Shown here one piece after another: positions 1 to 59,121 of a stretch of 64,000 nucleotides of DNA; position 1 is the first letter of the stretch, and every line of letters starts with the position of its first letter. The notes beneath the pieces are model-generated. The model was not told the DNA's origin. It did no database searches and worked only from the letters and a program-made list of their open reading frames with translations. The DNA is taken from positions 40,848,296 through 40,912,295 of the forward strand of contig OZ007573.1 of NCBI GenBank assembly GCA_963931925.1, written 5' to 3'. The translations under genes were made by a program, and so were the position numbers. Source of the DNA: Onchidella celtica. Lineage: Eukaryota > Mollusca > Gastropoda > Systellommatophora > Onchidiidae.

Positions 1-905
<905 letters not shown>

Positions 906-1044
906 TTGCAATATATATGGCACTGCTCTTAGAGTCTAAATGTTCTGTCTTACATTGTACAATTGTTGTCCATAATATTTATTTCCAATTCCATACTGGT
1001 GAAATGTTGTTAGCCTATATAAGGTCAGTGTCATGTATTGTGGA

Positions 1045-1475
1045 AATCATCATCATTATCATCAAGTGTCTTGCCTGGAGCAGGCATTGACGGTCATGGT
1101 TCTCCATCCCACTCTTTCACTCGAGGCCCTCATGAATGAGTTGTTGTTCATTGTGTTATTGTTGCTCATGTGTTCAGGCTATTTATGAATGTTGCACGTT
1201 GGCGTCCTCGACTTCTCTTCCCTTCGATTTTTCCTGTCAGAAAAAGTCGTTCCACCCCTCCTTTTCTGTAAACATGCCCCATGAATTTCATCTGTCGCCT
1301 CCTTATTGTCTTGATGAGTGATCTTTTCATGTCTGCCATTTCCAGCACTTCTAGGTTGGACTTCTTTTCTGTCCATGATATTTTCAGCATCCTTCGTATG
1401 AACCACATTTCTGTTGCTTTCAGTTTTCCTTTAACAGTGTTGTTGATTGTCTAGCACTCGAACCCATAATAAGAA
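1045..1475 (-). mobile_element. RTE-type LINE, 3' end fragment
   Basis: The minus strand encodes about 80 residues (1408 down to 1166) with the C-terminal signature of RTE LINE polymerases: MWFIRRMLKISWTEKKSN, then GHVYRKGG and a GKRSRGRQR run. It ends in a GAT-rich tail (ATCATCATCATTATCATCA on the + strand near 1047-1064), as RTE elements do. The 5' part with endonuclease and reverse transcriptase is missing. It is a dead, 5'-truncated copy. Confidence 0.75.
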
Positions 1476-1798
1476 CTGACCAAATGTAACTGGCTCTTTT
1501 CGTCTTGGCAGACGGTCAGCAGCTAAATAATTTTTGTGCTGCATGCCTGGGCTATGGGTATGGAGAAAGTGCCTAGCCCATGGTGCACTTTCCCCCTCTC
1601 GACAGTGTTGATTTGATCCATCGGAACGACATGGTCGATACACGTGGAATCAACAGTGTTGCAGGAGGTGCATTCCTCCGTGTAGTCTGCCTTTAGGGGT
1701 TCTCCCTATTTTTGATAATTAATAATGAATTATGTACATTTTTTTTGTTTGAGATATGGAGGGGGGAGGTGATATGGCTGAATTTTAAATTTTTAGTT

Positions 1799-2047
1799 TC
1801 AATTTTGCCCGGGCACCGGCGGCCTGTACTGCCTACTCTTCACGATTTCCAACTGCCAAGGTTTCTTTAACGTGCGCAACGTGCACACGGGCCCTCCGAA
1901 TTTTTCATCCTTATCCGAGAAGACTAGGTACTCGATCCTACCCCCCAATAGGATCAGGGACACGAAAATATGAGAAAAATCCCAATTTCCAACATGCCTG
2001 CACAGCCCGGGTTTCGAGACGAGCACCTTGCCTCTAGACCACCTTGT
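1799..2047 (-). repeat. SINE-like interspersed repeat, copy A
   Basis: About 250 bases shared with 6803-7041 at roughly 85-90% by eye. Read on the minus strand it begins with TGGTCTAGAGG (2031-2041), a full match to the pol III A-box consensus TRGYNNARNGG. The B box is poorly kept. This suggests a tRNA-derived SINE, but no clean B box or tail confirms it. Confidence 0.55.
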
Positions 2048-2639
2048 GCACAGACCAAATATACGCCCTCAATATATCTGAGTTTTGTATTCATTTTAAT
2101 GTTTCTGTTTGTCATGATTATGGAAATAAAGATTCTAATTCTGGTATCGCTGTATCTAACTCTCAATTTTATTAAGGTTCGGTCAGCTATTCCATTTTAG
2201 AGGCAACCTGATAAACATTGAAAATCCGTCGGAAGTCAAAATTCACCGCAAAACCCGAAAAAAAAATAATCTGCTAACGCCCTTTTCGCTTTTCCAATGC
2301 TTTCATGTCTTTCAGACATGTGAATCAAAGAAAGAGTGGTTTAGACAGAAACCCTCATGGCGACACCAGAGATAAACGGACGAATTAGCCAAACAGGAGT
2401 GCATACCCCTGATACGTGAAAAAGAAAACAAAATGTAGTTCTAATTGAAAACTAATTATGCGAATACAATTCAAACGATGAATTACGTTCATTGCTCTCT
2501 GGTTGCCCTAAATTTCACGTTGTTTTTTCATTGTTATCATTATCGTGTAATAGAGCTATTAACGAGTTCCTGACATTGCTATGAGATCATAAAATTGGAT
2601 ACTTGGGAAATGCACTACATGGACCTTCTACGAAGCCCA
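2048..2639. other. Upstream intergenic stretch, nothing recognised
   Basis: AT-rich sequence between the SINE-like repeat and the presumed Iswi promoter. I see no coding signal, tandem repeat or transposon end in it. Confidence 0.5.
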
Positions 2640-2798
2640 AGATTTCAAACAAAGAAACCGTTCGGCTGATGTCGGAAGTTTCCGTAATGGCTACCGGAAC
2701 CGGTTCTCAAGTTACTTACTTCCGGTCGATGCTTCCTAAAATACCCCCGCCAAACATCGCACAAAGATTATCTAAGAACACTTTATCATTTATTAAAA
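2640..2798 (+). promoter_or_regulatory. Probable TATA-less promoter / 5' UTR of Iswi with ETS-like sites
   Basis: Directly upstream of the start codon lies ACTTCCGG (2718-2725), an exact ETS/GABP core in reverse. CCGGAA (2694-2699) and CGGAAG (2673-2678) lie nearby. No TATA box is visible. ETS-rich TATA-less promoters are usual for housekeeping genes, which fits an ISWI ATPase. The transcription start cannot be read from sequence alone, and part of this stretch may be 5' UTR. Confidence 0.5.
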
Positions 2799-49319
<46,521 letters not shown>

Positions 49320-51575
49320 ATCTGTTCTCTCAGCGATGATAATAGTGTAGTCTGCAAATGTTAGAAAATGATCACACCAAGTTACACAGTTCAATTAGTT
49401 TGTGACCCTTGTCGAGGTGTTTTTGAATTTGATGGACAGCCAAACTGCATGGGGAATCATCCTTGCATTATAAAACAAGTGTGAGCAAGTATAATTGTAT
49501 CTTTGAAGTACATCAGAGAACTGTACCATTAAAAAGAATGAAGAGGGCATAGCAATTCAGACGTCACATGATTGTATTGTTTTGGTGTTACAGATACCAT
49601 GCAACACAGTAGCGGAGGTTTTTGTATTTACCTGGAAATCTACACTTGAGCAAGAGCATTAGTTTTCTTACATTTGTCGACTTTCTCATCAGACATTCTA
49701 ATCATTTCATTATTGTATTCCTCATTTTCTGTCTCAGTCTCTGATGTTTTATGCTTACCACAGAGAGAAAGAGACTGTAATTTCTGTAAATAGGAGAGTG
49801 CAAAGGAATTCTTATGGTTCTTCAGGCGTTTTTATTTGAATGTTTGCTTTTTCATTTTTTTTGGGAAAAACAATCTCAAATTGAATATACTGTTTTTGTC
49901 TTTTGCGATTTTTTTGTTTTGTTTTTCGTTAATAATTTGGGGGGGGGGGGGCAAGATCTTATCAGTTTTATTGTTTGTTTATTATTTTATTTATTTATTA
50001 ATTTTTTGTTTTGAAGGGAAGGTTGGTAAGTCTTCCTACCTGTGTCCTGATGAAGGCTGACTCAGATCATTTGAAAGTACCCGTGAATAATGTCTATTGC
50101 TTTGTAATTGTTGAGGTTCACTGTGTAACTGGTTTTCAAATGGTCACGCTGCAGGTAGTCTTGAAGGTGGAGAGAGAGTAAAATAATAAAATTCCATCTG
50201 GCTGTTTAGTAGTTGATGCAGCTTTTTTTTTTTTAACACTTGTTTTTTTTTTTTTTCCTTCGTCAGTCAATTCTTGTACATTAAATAATTGTTATAAAGA
50301 AAAAAAGCACACAGAAAATCTGGGGTTGCACTAAGGCTTGAAGCATAGTCAAAAGTGGCAAAAAGAAAAAGTTGTTAGAAATACAAAAATGATACAATCA
50401 AATGAAAAAGAAAAGGACAGACAAAACAAGCCTTTGGTATATTAACCTTCATAAGGACAAAAAAATGTAACAACATACAAAACGAAACAAATAAAAAAAA
50501 TTGTAGAACATTTAACAAATGCGTGCACTAACGTCTTTGAGGCCTAAACTTGTTCTTTTTGCCATATTTTAACTTGAATATGAGTAGTGTGGTTTCATTG
50601 GTGAGTTGTCTCCGTGAGATGATTTCTTTTCATGTTGTTCTCTTGTCATTTCAATACTGATAACCTTTCCTTTGTGTATCAAATGACAGAGGTTTCATAT
50701 ATAATCTATGAAAATGTTGGTTTTTTTTGTTGGTTTTTTCTAACTTTCTATAAGCATGTACTGTTCTGTTCTAAAACTGTGGCTACTGGCATAAAAAAAA
50801 TCTTGACCAGTTCATGAAGAGAGTAGTAAATTTGATGTAGTCAAGCCGAGTTGTTGCATGTCTTGATTTCATACTCTAGGTGCTATTCTAAACACGTGTT
50901 TCTCAATCTTTTTTGGTCCCATTTTCAATTTAAATGAAAAAAATGTGCATCCCACTATGATCAGACAAAGTTACTTTACAGTTTACATGTATCCCTACGC
51001 CTCAATCTGAAGTCCCAAGTCCCAATCTTGAGAAACATTGTTCTAAACCTTGTAAATGATGTAGCATTTTATTTAAATCTATCAAGAGGATTTTTTTTTT
51101 CCAGTTCTATAAGGGTACAGTGATAACTTTGCATTGTTAAAATTTCCCAGCATTGAAAGAGGAAATGGAGATTTTTATTATGGTTTACTATCAGAGTCAC
51201 GAAATTGTTCAGTCAGTTCTCTAAATACTGTAACATGTACTGTATAAGAAGTTACTATACTGTAGAGTTCTACTTCTTGAGCTTCTCTAAATAATTTTGT
51301 CATTGATCTTGATTTTTCCCTCTGTTAGCTTATCATCGGTTGGAATAAAGTAATTGTTATTTGTGCATTCTCCATGTTCAGGACACTTTTTGTGGTGTTT
51401 CACTTTGGTCATTTCATAGATTTTTTGTTTGATCAGTGTCATGAAACCTTTGTGAGATGTCTGTGCTTAGCACAGAAAGACCAATATGTTATGTGGCCCT
51501 TGGAAGTTGTCAAATTATTTTTGTAGTAATTTTGTTTCTTGTTGTGTCTGTAAATAAATTTTATATTATTATCCA
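49320..51575 (+). other. Iswi: Iswi 3' UTR and poly(A) sites
   Basis: About 2.2 kb of AT-rich sequence follows the Iswi stop. AATAAA occurs at 51553-51558, followed by TG-rich sequence (TTTTGTGCTTGATTT) as expected of a main poly(A) site. An earlier AATAAA lies at 51344-51349. A poly-G run (about 49939-49951) and T runs occur; no other gene is seen. Confidence 0.6.
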
Positions 51576-52028
51576 AAACATTTTGTGCTTGATTTCTTCC
51601 AAGTTTGTGACTTCAGTACTACTAGGTGCATAACTTCCTACCTTCATGCCGTCTTCCCATCCTTCAACTACATGTACTCGTCTTCCCTCAAGTCTTCTTT
51701 TCAAGTGTGTGGGTTTTCGTTTCTAACATTAATCTTTCATATGATTCAATCTTTTTCTCAACAGTACATTATATTCTTTATCTTAAATTATACAGTGGGA
51801 CCTGCTTAAACCAGGAGCAGATAACAAGAAATTTCTCTTTATCCAAAAGATTTCCATGGTGACGCTGTAATCCTTCTATAGTGTGTACTTACTATATTAC
51901 ACCTCTTTCCATGTGAAGAAAACCATGTATGTGTGAAAGATTCTCCTCAGTGTCATTACACGGTCGAACATCGAACAAGAGTGCTGTCTTGACAGTTCAA
52001 TACTTTTGATATGAAACACACTTATTAC
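51576..52028. other. Intergenic stretch, nothing certain
   Basis: A CAGTGGGACCTGCTTAAACC word at 51795-51814 resembles one end of a pogo-like element, but I found no partner end. Otherwise nothing is recognised. Confidence 0.4.
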
Positions 52029-52484
52029 ATGTATTAATTTTAGTAGCTCCTGGTAGCATCACCATCCTCAGAAGGTTGTACTTGTAGTTTTGTCAGTGCC
52101 AGAAAGATTTACGCGGTAAACATGACACCTTTCTTTGAGTCGCCAAAATCACCAGTAACGTCCGTCAGAAACAGTTAAATCACACCGTGTCTTAAAACAG
52201 TTGTAGTACATGTATCTAGAACACCTGTTATGATCTCAAAAACATACCGTCCCTTTAGGATGACAAAGTACCATCTCCATTTTTTGGCTGAGCTGAGTTA
52301 CACACTACTTCTACATTATGCCTTCTCCATTGCGTGTCAAAGCATCCAGCGGATTCTGTGTGAAATTTGAAATTATTGCTAAAAAGAAAAGTCATACCAC
52401 TAAAAGCACATGAGATTTCAATCATCAATTTCTCAAAAGTTGAATGTTGATGGATGGGACTGGGAGTTCCAACCGTGTCCTCGG
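52029..52484 (+). repeat. 456-bp direct repeat, left copy
   Basis: Identical by eye to 54690-55145. The two copies bracket the inverted-LTR gypsy remnant exactly. The sequence is single-copy-looking host DNA with no coding signal. Confidence 0.95.
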
Positions 52485-54689
52485 ACAGTTAGACTGACCC
52501 GCCCCCAAGACCGTGGGAGGATGGGAAAGAATCGTATAAAACCCCGGGCCTGTCAAGCCCCAAGCACTGCGTCTCTTCCCCCAGTCGAGAGCAGGTGTGT
52601 GTGTTATTGAATAAACGCCTTTTGTGCCCTACAATAGACTTATATTCTTCTTTGACAGGTACGTGCTCTTTAATACTTATAATACTGTTCTTGCTGATTT
52701 TAAGATGATAATATCATATGCTATCAGATATTTACGATGAGTGTAACTCTGTAAGCAATAGATGTATTTTCCTCATAAGTATATTAGAGTACGTACCTGT
52801 CAAAGAAGAATATAAGTCTATTGTAGGGCACAAAAGACGTTTATTCAATAACACACACACCTGCTCTCGACTGGGGGAAGAGACGCAGTGCTTGGGGCTT
52901 GACAGGCCCGGGGTTTTATACGATTCTTTCCCATCCTCCCACGGTCTTGGGGGCGGGTCAGTCTAACTGTCGCTCACAGTTAAGCACTGTGATTGGAACA
53001 CGCTCCTCTAAGACAAAATACTGAATGCCAAAATACCACATACCACATACTCCCCCCTGAACACAAAAAATCGTCCCGATTTTTGCTCAGAATGGAATAA
53101 AAAAGAACGAAATAAAAACAAAACCACCTAACTGAAACCTTAAGACACATCTGAGGTCTCGGACAAGTCAACTGGAATAATGCATACCATTAATGTCTAC
53201 GGAATTTACGGAAAATAAAAGAGTCCCGAACTTTATCTCTTAAAGTTCTTAATTGTTGTGAAATAACGAAGTCACCAGATGTCATCCATCTTGGCCTTCG
53301 TCGTCGTCTAGGCGACCGAATTTCTACCGGAGTCTCACTGGACTCAGAATCTGCCAGAGAACTAATGTCGTGGTTGGATGACAGATGGTCATCAGTGCCT
53401 GACATTCGAACTGCGTTCGTCTCTAAGTCTGACCGTTCGATAACGCAAACACTTTGCTCTGAATCTGAAGGAGAAGACTCATGTCGCTCTCGCAAATTCG
53501 CGACGGACCTATTGCATTTTCGTGGGGCGCGACTTAAAACAGTCACCTTATCATTATCAGGTTGCTCGCCAACCTCTCTCGGTGTGAAGGGTAGCAACAA
53601 ATTTCGGTGTAATGTCTTTTTAGGACCTTGGCCGTCAGCCTTTTGCACGACATATACAGGAATGTCTAAATTAGGTCTTTTCAATACTACATAAACATCG
53701 GAATGCCATCTATCTGCTAGTTTATGTTTCCCAGTGAAAGCAAGTCTTCGAACAAGAACTTGATCACCTGGTTGAATAGCAGCTCCCTGAATCTTTCTGC
53801 CATAACACTGTTTCTGCGAGTGCTTTGCTTTTTCGGAGGCTTTAAGAGCTGATCTATAAACATAGTCCAGACGCTCCTGGATATTTTTCACATAATCAGG
53901 ATAGGATTTAGATGATACCGGCATCGACTGTTCTAACAAACCAAATTCAAGATCAATCGGAAGTTTGGGTTCGCGACCGAACATAAGAAAATACGGTGAA
54001 TAGCCTGTGGAAGCATGTCGGGTACAGTTGTAAGCGTGCGTCATTTGAGGTACAAAAGCTTTCCAATTGGCTTTGTGTTCATCAGCCAAAGTGCCGAGCA
54101 TGTCCAGCAGTGTGCGATTGAAACGCTCAGTCTGACCATTGCCTTGGGCGTGGTAGGGTGTTGTTCTGGACTTCTTAATACCTGTGATCTGACTTAGAGA
54201 TTGAATGACTCCGCTTTCAAAGGCTCGTCCTTGATCTGAATGAAGTCTAGCGGGTAGACCGTAATGAACAATAAAATTATCAAACAAGACTTTCGCAGTT
54301 GTTTGTGCTGTTTGATTACGCGTCGGTATGTCTTGTGCATATTTACTGAAATGATCAGTGATGACAAGTATATTTTCTATCCCTCCTGAGCAAGGTTCAA
54401 GAGACAGATAATCAATGCAAACTAATTCCATAGGCTGTCTTGTCGTAATGCTTACGAGAGGAGCCCGCTGATGTGTATCTGCCTTCCTGCAGACACAACG
54501 TTTACACGAAGCAATATATCTTTTGACGACATGTGACATGCCAGGCCAGAAGAATCGTTTACGTAAGAGATCCAAAGTCTTATCAATTCCAAGGTGTCCA
54601 CAATCATCATGAACTCCCTTCAAAGCTTTCTGGCGGAAAGCCACAGGCAATACCAACTGGAAGATGGTATTATCATGTTCATGACATTT
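52485..54689 (-). mobile_element. Ty3/gypsy remnant with inverted LTR pair
   Basis: A fossil. A plus-strand partial LTR with leader (about 52485-52790; TATAAAA, then AATAAA, ending CTTTGACA) faces a full minus-strand LTR of 250 bp (52798-53047, TGTGG...GACA) followed on the minus strand by a purine tract and the 3' part of pol. The pol part (54656 down to 53190) shows an integrase: HHCC finger region CKRCVCRK, catalytic-core motifs ICIDYL-like, HSDQGRAFES, FNRTLLDMLGTLADE and a GPY-like tail. The rest of the element is absent. The integrase stretch reads open, so it is fairly young. Broken overall. Confidence 0.85.
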
Positions 54690-55145
54690 ATGTATTAATT
54701 TTAGTAGCTCCTGGTAGCATCACCATCCTCAGAAGGTTGTACTTGTAGTTTTGTCAGTGCCAGAAAGATTTACGCGGTAAACATGACACCTTTCTTTGAG
54801 TCGCCAAAATCACCAGTAACGTCCGTCAGAAACAGTTAAATCACACCGTGTCTTAAAACAGTTGTAGTACATGTATCTAGAACACCTGTTATGATCTCAA
54901 AAACATACCGTCCCTTTAGGATGACAAAGTACCATCTCCATTTTTTGGCTGAGCTGAGTTACACACTACTTCTACATTATGCCTTCTCCATTGCGTGTCA
55001 AAGCATCCAGCGGATTCTGTGTGAAATTTGAAATTATTGCTAAAAAGAAAAGTCATACCACTAAAAGCACATGAGATTTCAATCATCAATTTCTCAAAAG
55101 TTGAATGTTGATGGATGGGACTGGGAGTTCCAACCGTGTCCTCGG
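54690..55145 (+). repeat. 456-bp direct repeat, right copy
   Basis: Exact second copy of 52029-52484. To its right the sequence continues into unique DNA (CCACGTAATTGCGG), whereas the left copy runs into the LTR. Confidence 0.95.
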
Positions 55146-56305
55146 CCACGTAATTGCGGAACCTTTGAAAGCGCGGCAGTTTAAAACAACACCGAGGTGC
55201 CACTTTTTCCGTAAAATTACGGAATTTCGTGAAAAAAAAAATTCCGTAAAGGCTCAGTAAAATACCTGGCCGTCGTTTACGGAACAACAATGAACAAAGG
55301 AACTGCTATTGATACACACTTTTGGAGAATTTCAAACGGCGTGACTTCCGCAAACATTTTAACTTTGTGACATAAATCCATATCCTGAACCGGACGCTTT
55401 ATTAATACATGTATAAATTTTACCATGAGTAGATGTGTTTCTATACAATATCGCATCGTCAGCACTAAAAAAAAAAAAAAATAACAAAAAGATCGTATGA
55501 AGAAATAAGTAACTTCATAATAGAAGATTACTTTGAACAAGATCTGTCTTGTAACTTGTAGCAAAACGCGGGGAAATAACCCTATCATATAGCATCAACA
55601 AAGTTTTCATTATTAATGAGATATCATGAAATTTTGTGTTGGCCAGCGAATTTATTCAGATGAAGCATAAAATTTAACAAGTTTGGAACTTATTCGTATA
55701 AAAAACTGCAAAAATCAATCATCGGGAATTCCCAGAAGATCAGTACAGAAATAATTAGAGAAGCACCGAGACTACATCAAGTTCCGGTCTAGACCTGAAT
55801 TATTTTCATTTTCCTGGAGAAAAAATCACTCCGGGCGCTCTCAGTTGTTTCCGTCAACGCTGCTAGTCAACACTAATGCTACAGAAACTGCCATTATGCA
55901 TTTGTGGAACTCAGTGACAAAGGTGGCTGAAGATTATACATGTATTAATCAGTGCACTGTCATTAAAAGCTTACTATAGAGGCAGAATAAAGTGCTAATG
56001 GAAATGAAGGTTCACTCTCGAAATCTAAAACCCATTGCCAAACCTTTTAAATGTGACTAGATCTATCCCTTCAAATCACAGGTCCATATCCATTGGAGGG
56101 TTCAATTACCATCGAAATTCCTGAAATAATAGAACTGCAGAATAGAAGTGTGTTACACGATTATACAGCATTAGAAATCTCGCCCTGCCGATGACCGAGG
56201 ATCTGGGAGATCCAAGTCAGGAGTTCCAGAAATCTGCTTTGTTTGCGGCAGGGTACATCGGTGCGTATAATTTTGACATTTGGTAGGCCAAGCTTCGAGT
56301 CCATC
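55146..56305. other. Upstream of the second host gene, nothing certain
   Basis: AT-rich sequence with no recognised repeat. 56181-56305 stays open in the frame of the following gene for part of its length, and CTGCTTTGTTTGCGGCAG (ending 56251) could be a splice acceptor for a longer 5' exon. Confidence 0.4.
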
Positions 56306-58821
56306 ATGCCGATAAAATCGCCGCACCAAATCACGGTCAGGGGGTGCAACAGGCACCAAGGCCAAAACAGTGAACAAGCAGCTCCTGGGAGCCCAGGACT
56401 GGACAGTCATGATAAGACCAGTTCTACAAATCCAGATACAGGAGGGCAAGGATCGATGAATGCACTGTCTTCTTTTCAACGGTCCGATGCCACTTCGAAA
56501 GGTTCTTTAAACGTATCCGCGGGGAGTAACATGAATCACTATGATGTAACTTTAAGCTTAGATATGTCCAGAGATATAGGCAGCCTTGAAAAGACCAGTT
56601 CCACAAATCCAGATACAGGAGGACAAGGATCGATGAATGCACCGTCTTCTTTTCAACGGTCCGATGCCGCTTCGAAAGGTTCTTTAAACGCATCCGTGGG
56701 GAGTAACATGGATCACTATGATGCAACTTTAAGCTTAGATATGTCCAGACATATAGGCATCCTTGAAAAGACCAGTTCCACAAATCCAGATACTGGAGGA
56801 CAAGAATCGATGAATGCACCGTCTTCTTTTCAACGGTCCGATGCCGCTTCGAAAGGTTCTTTAAACGCATCCGTGGGGAGTAACATGAATCACTATGGTG
56901 CAACTTTAAGCTTAGATATGTCCAGACATATAGGCAGTCTTGAAAAGACCAGTTCCACAAATCCAGATACTGGAGGACAAGAATCGATGAATACGCCGTC
57001 TTCTTTTCAACGGACCGATGCCACTTCGAAAGGCTCTTTAAACGCATCAGCGGGGAGTAACACGAATCCCTATGATGCAGCTTTAAGCTTAGATATATCC
57101 AAACATTCAGACTCACTAAATACGACTTTTACAGTATCAACGCTGTGTTCGGACAGGAACGTCAATAAGCAGATCATGTTATCTAGGCGCGAATTTTCAG
57201 AAAATCCTACAAGTTATACACATGGAGATCAGTTGCCCGGAGAACTCAAAAAGGAAGGAAAAGAGTTGGTTCACGATGACGGGCAAGGCAATGACGGCGT
57301 TCAGTCTTCAGTTAGGCCAGTCACAGAAACCAGTGATAAAAGCGATACAGTAGAAGGAAGTGTTCTTCCACGTATGGAATTGTTACACGAGATGTCACCT
57401 TCGCTTCCCACTCCGTTGCATAGCAAGAAAAATGTGGACGGTTCTCAACTCACCCACAGAACTGCTGTCTCAGAGCCAGTTGTGGTCTATGTACCCGGTG
57501 ACTCCGAATTCAAAAAGATCGTGCGACCCAGTTCTGACGTGGTCAGAAAGGGTGAAGCTGAATTGTCTCAGCGGCGTCCAACCATGGGAATCTGTGACAC
57601 TTGTCGAGAACAATCACCCTTTGGCACCCAACGAGATTATGTCACAGCCATAGAGCGCCCGGTCTCGCAGGAGATTGGCATTCGGGAACGGTGGGGGCTG
57701 TACCATCCACCGCCTGTACCATTTACAGCTGTTAAACCACACGAGGGTCAAACTCGAGCAGACCAAATCAGTCCTCTGAAAGGACAAATCATCTCTGAAT
57801 TCATTCCCGAATATCCAGGTAGAGAGCTAACAGAGCTTCAACACGGGTTATCAGAACTAGTTGGAGATGAAGGCCCTGTGGCTCTGGAAAGTGGACTGTT
57901 CCCACAGCTCCCGGACGGGCAACTAGCTCAGCCTAACTTGTATGACACGTATGACGACACGGTGTTCCCCACCGGACATCGTTTGGGGACCTCTGAAGGT
58001 CTGCAGGCAGCGATGGACAAAGTAAGGCTGGAGGAACGAAGGCGAACCTACAGGAAGCCAGTGTTGCCCCCACACGGGTATACGAAACCACTTGGCAGCT
58101 TTGTGGCCTGTCATAACAAGTAAGTCGGTAGATTACTGCGTTGTTCTGATAAAGTAAATAGAAAAAAGGCAAAGGTGCTATGGTAACATAGAAGCTGTAT
58201 GGACATACGAAATGTTCGTGTACCGGTACTGCAAAAATGTACGGGCCGACTATCCAGTACAGATAACTGTCAAAAATGAGGGCAAAATCTACGTAGTGGC
58301 GTCGCATGACACTTCAATCTTTTTTTTTTTTATTATATACATGTATAGCTTCAAAATTTCATCAAACATGTAATATTAGCAAACTGTTTTTTATTATTTC
58401 TTTTTTTTTTTATTTGGCCCAGCCAGCACCCTTGCGTCATTGTTGGCCTCAAGTTCGCTCTTAGGTAATGACATCGTTTTGGCTAGATTCGCTGCTTACA
58501 ACACCGCGCCATTGGACTGATGCAGGAAATGCCTCTCTTTACGGTAATTCTTCCAACTCAGGGAAATCTTATGCAAATCCTACGACGGACTGACAATACG
58601 GATGCTGGCTGGGTCGTTATTTGGGGTTTTCCCGTTGACCGTTTGCCGTGTTTCGCTGCAGATTTCCCCACAGCACTAAAGGAGATCTGTTTGTGAAATA
58701 TCGCCATTTGGCATCCCAAATCAACCGGCGTCTTTATGACGAGTGGGAAGCGGAGGCCTTGGCCAGGGCTGCAATAGAGCAGTTTTTACCTGTACCCGAG
58801 GTCAGTTCGTATGTGATGTGA
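56306..58821 (+). CDS. Unrecognised host protein with four 59-residue repeats, two exons
   Basis: Exon A 56306-58119 has a GTAAGT donor; exon B 58662-58821 has a TTTCGCTGCAG acceptor. Phases agree and give 657 residues. Residues 37-272 are four tandem 59-residue repeats (177 bp each) of the type KTSSTNPDTGGQGSMNA..FQRSDA, rich in Ser, Thr and Asn. The C-terminal 200 residues look globular and conserved in style: ERWGLYHPPPVPFTAVKPH, RTYRKPVLPPHGYTKPLGSF, VACHNKFPHSTKGDLFVKYR, INRRLYDEWEAEALARA. The short proline-centred motifs recall ciliary or sperm microtubule-associated proteins, but I do not recognise the family. The start is the first in-frame ATG; the frame is open back to 56243, so a 5' exon may exist. 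A GTCAGT at 58801 could be a donor to a further exon. Confidence 0.65.
56414..57121 (+). repeat. Four 177-bp tandem coding repeats
   Basis: Units start at 56414, 56591, 56768 and 56945. The unit length is a multiple of three and all copies stay in frame, so the array is kept as protein. Copies 2 and 3 are the most alike, which points to recent expansion. Confidence 0.93.
58120..58661 (+). other. Intron of the second host gene
   Basis: Donor GTAAGT at 58120 and acceptor ending at 58661. It contains long T runs (58319-58332, 58399-58410) and no recognised element. Confidence 0.6.
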
Positions 58822-58834
58822 GAGAGGATTTAAA

Positions 58835-59121
58835 TGTTCTTGAACAGAATAAACAAACACAAGAACTTTGAGCAACTCGCTTGGCATTTAATTTATTCTC
58901 TACGAATTTAGTAACTACAGTCCATAGCAAGAGTGATACTTTCTTTAATGCTGAAATTGTAACTAGCACCGAAACACAACTAACTAGGGCCGAGATATCT
59001 AACTAACTCACGTGCACCCCAGGTAATTTTATAAGAATGGCCAAACAAGTGGGCGAGACTGACCATCCAGAAGGTGGAAAACCCAAGGGAAAGCCCAATG
59101 TGGGAAACTGATATTATAACA
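58835..59121 (-). repeat. LTR of the right-end Ty3/gypsy remnant
   Basis: Starts TGTT and ends AACA in its own orientation, with TTATAAAAT and AATAAA motifs at plausible spacing. On the + strand its first bases include AATAAA (58848-58853), 27 bases after the stop of the second host gene. Confidence 0.7.

Noticed and set aside
49814-50060. Small hydrophobic frames in the Iswi 3' UTR
   Set aside because: They are low-complexity T and G runs with no start context or conservation cue.
53049-53060. Poly-purine tract read as a G-quadruplex regulatory site
   Set aside because: Its position directly before an LTR start is fully explained as the element's priming tract.
56424-57116. Minus-strand 230-residue repetitive frame
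   Set aside because: It is the antisense shadow of the four coding repeats; the plus-strand frame is longer, spliced and continues into a non-repetitive domain.
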